Shown here: in pieces, positions 63,240 to 64,000 of the stretch
Layout: every line of letters starts with the position of its first letter
Position numbering within the stretch: position 1 is the first letter of the stretch
Source: Burkholderiaceae bacterium
Lineage (GTDB): Bacteria; Pseudomonadota; Gammaproteobacteria; Burkholderiales; Burkholderiaceae_D
Direction: 5' to 3'
Assembly (NCBI GenBank): GCA_004298905.1
Contig: SCTK01000011.1
Span: 124,001 to 188,000 of the forward strand
Length of the DNA: 64,000 nucleotides
Notes under the pieces: model-generated
Told to the model about the DNA's origin: nothing
What the model saw: only the letters and a program-made list of their open reading frames with translations
The model's database searches: none
Made by a program: the position numbers and the translations under genes

Positions 63240-64000
63240 ATGTCGAATATTATTGAGCAGTTACTTGGGTATCTGAAATCCATCTGGCAATACCGCTGGA
63301 TCGGGTTGGGGGTGAGCTGGGCTGTCGCCTTGCTGGCAGCGCTCTTTGTTTATCAAATTCCCAACCGTTATGAGGCGTCGGCGCGCCTGTATGCCGACAC
63401 GCAATCCGTTCTCAAACCGCTGCTCTCGGGCATGGCCGTGCAGCCCAATGTCGAGCAGCAGCTGGCCATCATCAGCCGCACATTGATCAGCCGCCCGAAT
63501 GTGGAAAAGGTATTGCGCATGACCGACCTCGATCTGTCGGCCAAAACACAACGTGACCGCGACGAGTTGATCGATGCGGTCTCGCAAAGCATGGCCATCA
63601 AAACGGCTGGGCAAAATCTCTACACCATCAGCTTCATTCACGAAGACCCGGAAACTGCGCGCCGCGTCGTGCAAGCCTTCCTGTCCCTGTTCGTCGAATC
63701 CAGCGTCGGCGACAAGCGCAAGGACAGCGATTCCGCGCGGCGCTTTCTGGACGACCAGATCAAAGCCTACGAACAAAAACTGGTTCAGGCAGAAAATGCG
63801 CTGAAGGAATTCAAGCAGAAAAACCTCGGTGTCATGCCCAATGCCGGCAGTGATTTTGTCGGCCGCATCAGTGAGGCCACCAATCAACTCAATCAAGCCA
63901 AATTGGAACTGCATGAACAGGAACAGATCCGCGAAGCCCTGCGCCAACAGATGACGGGTGAAGCCCCTTCGCTGATTGGCGACACGAACAGCGTTCAAAC
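63240..64000 (+). CDS. XrtA-system polysaccharide chain-length determinant, N-terminal part
   Basis: Starts at ATG 63240 and is open to the window edge (253 residues seen). A first membrane helix (LGVSWAVALLAALFVYQIP) is followed by the Wzz domain (RYEASARLYADTQSVLKPLL) and long periplasmic coiled coils (DSARRFLDDQIKAYEQKLVQAENALKEFKQK, EATNQLNQAKLELHEQEQIREALR). This fits the PEP-CTERM-type Wzz proteins that set exopolysaccharide chain length. The C-terminus and second helix lie outside the window. It is 169 bases after the export gene and probably in its operon. Confidence 0.93.
   Translation, partial: MSNIIEQLLGYLKSIWQYRWIGLGVSWAVALLAALFVYQIPNRYEASARLYADTQSVLKPLLSGMAVQPNVEQQLAIISRTLISRPNVEKVLRMTDLDLSAKTQRDRDELIDAVSQSMAIKTAGQNLYTISFIHEDPETARRVVQAFLSLFVESSVGDKRKDSDSARRFLDDQIKAYEQKLVQAENALKEFKQKNLGVMPNAGSDFVGRISEATNQLNQAKLELHEQEQIREALRQQMTGEAPSLIGDTNSVQ

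Overview
The window looks like chromosomal DNA of a PHA-degrading betaproteobacterium, most likely Burkholderiales and perhaps Oxalobacteraceae-like. The evidence is gene order and protein character: bioC-D-A-B; glnA, ntrB and ntrC; rph-rdgB-hemW; PP2C phosphatase and kinase beside yicC-gmk-rpoZ-spoT with greB converging; thrS-infC-rpmI-rplT-pheS-pheT-ihfA-merR-tRNA-Pro; intracellular PHB depolymerase; and an XrtA/PEP-CTERM exopolysaccharide system. No rRNA, CRISPR array or intact transposase was seen. The family assignment is inference.

Layout. 1-3930: biotin operon (end of a BioH-like hydrolase, bioC, bioD, bioA, bioB). 4020-4709: a GIY-YIG nuclease-like domain fused to an ArfB-type ribosome-rescue hydrolase. 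4996-6970: overlapping CheY-CheC-diguanylate cyclase operon. 6992-11713 (minus): ntrC, ntrB, a DUF4124 protein and glnA, with a sigma-54 promoter and an NtrC site in front of glnA. 12062-15152: rhodanese, then hemW-rdgB-rph. 15153-16417: repeat-rich spacer, a sigma-54-type promoter and a PEP-CTERM protein gene. 16471-23298: phosphatase/kinase pair, yicC, gmk, rpoZ, spoT, greB. 23604-33250: three-domain c-di-GMP regulator, NhaD-like antiporter, fdxA, fpr, phaZ, a second diguanylate cyclase, rnfB-like ferredoxin, nth, FIST and DUF1841 proteins. 33306-36365 (minus): two small cytochromes c and a FdhF-like molybdoenzyme. 36517-44463 (minus): tRNA-Pro, merR, ihfA, pheT, pheS, rplT, rpmI, infC (AUC start), thrS with a Thr-containing leader and terminator, tRNA-Val(GAC).

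44560-49427 is accessory. An IS3-family transposase remnant is followed by a HELVE-motif protein, a small membrane protein and a kelch-like protein whose N-terminus carries two ladders of seven Cys at exact 11-residue spacing among many Trp. A secreted protein of unknown function converges on them. 49614-51790 is gltX and an RluF-like pseudouridine synthase. 51970-54190 is a small decayed island in tRNA-Val(CAC): the tRNA 3' end is duplicated at 54163-54190, an integrase remnant lies just inside the tRNA, and one intact membrane-protein gene remains.

54336-64000 is the XrtA/PEP-CTERM exopolysaccharide regulatory and export locus: prsT, prsR, prsK and a sugar transferase on minus, divergent from an outer-membrane export lipoprotein and a chain-length determinant cut by the window end. 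PrsR and NtrC both keep the GAFTGA sigma-54 contact loop. The PEP-CTERM gene 40 kb away has a -24/-12 promoter, which suggests that it belongs to the PrsK/PrsR regulon.
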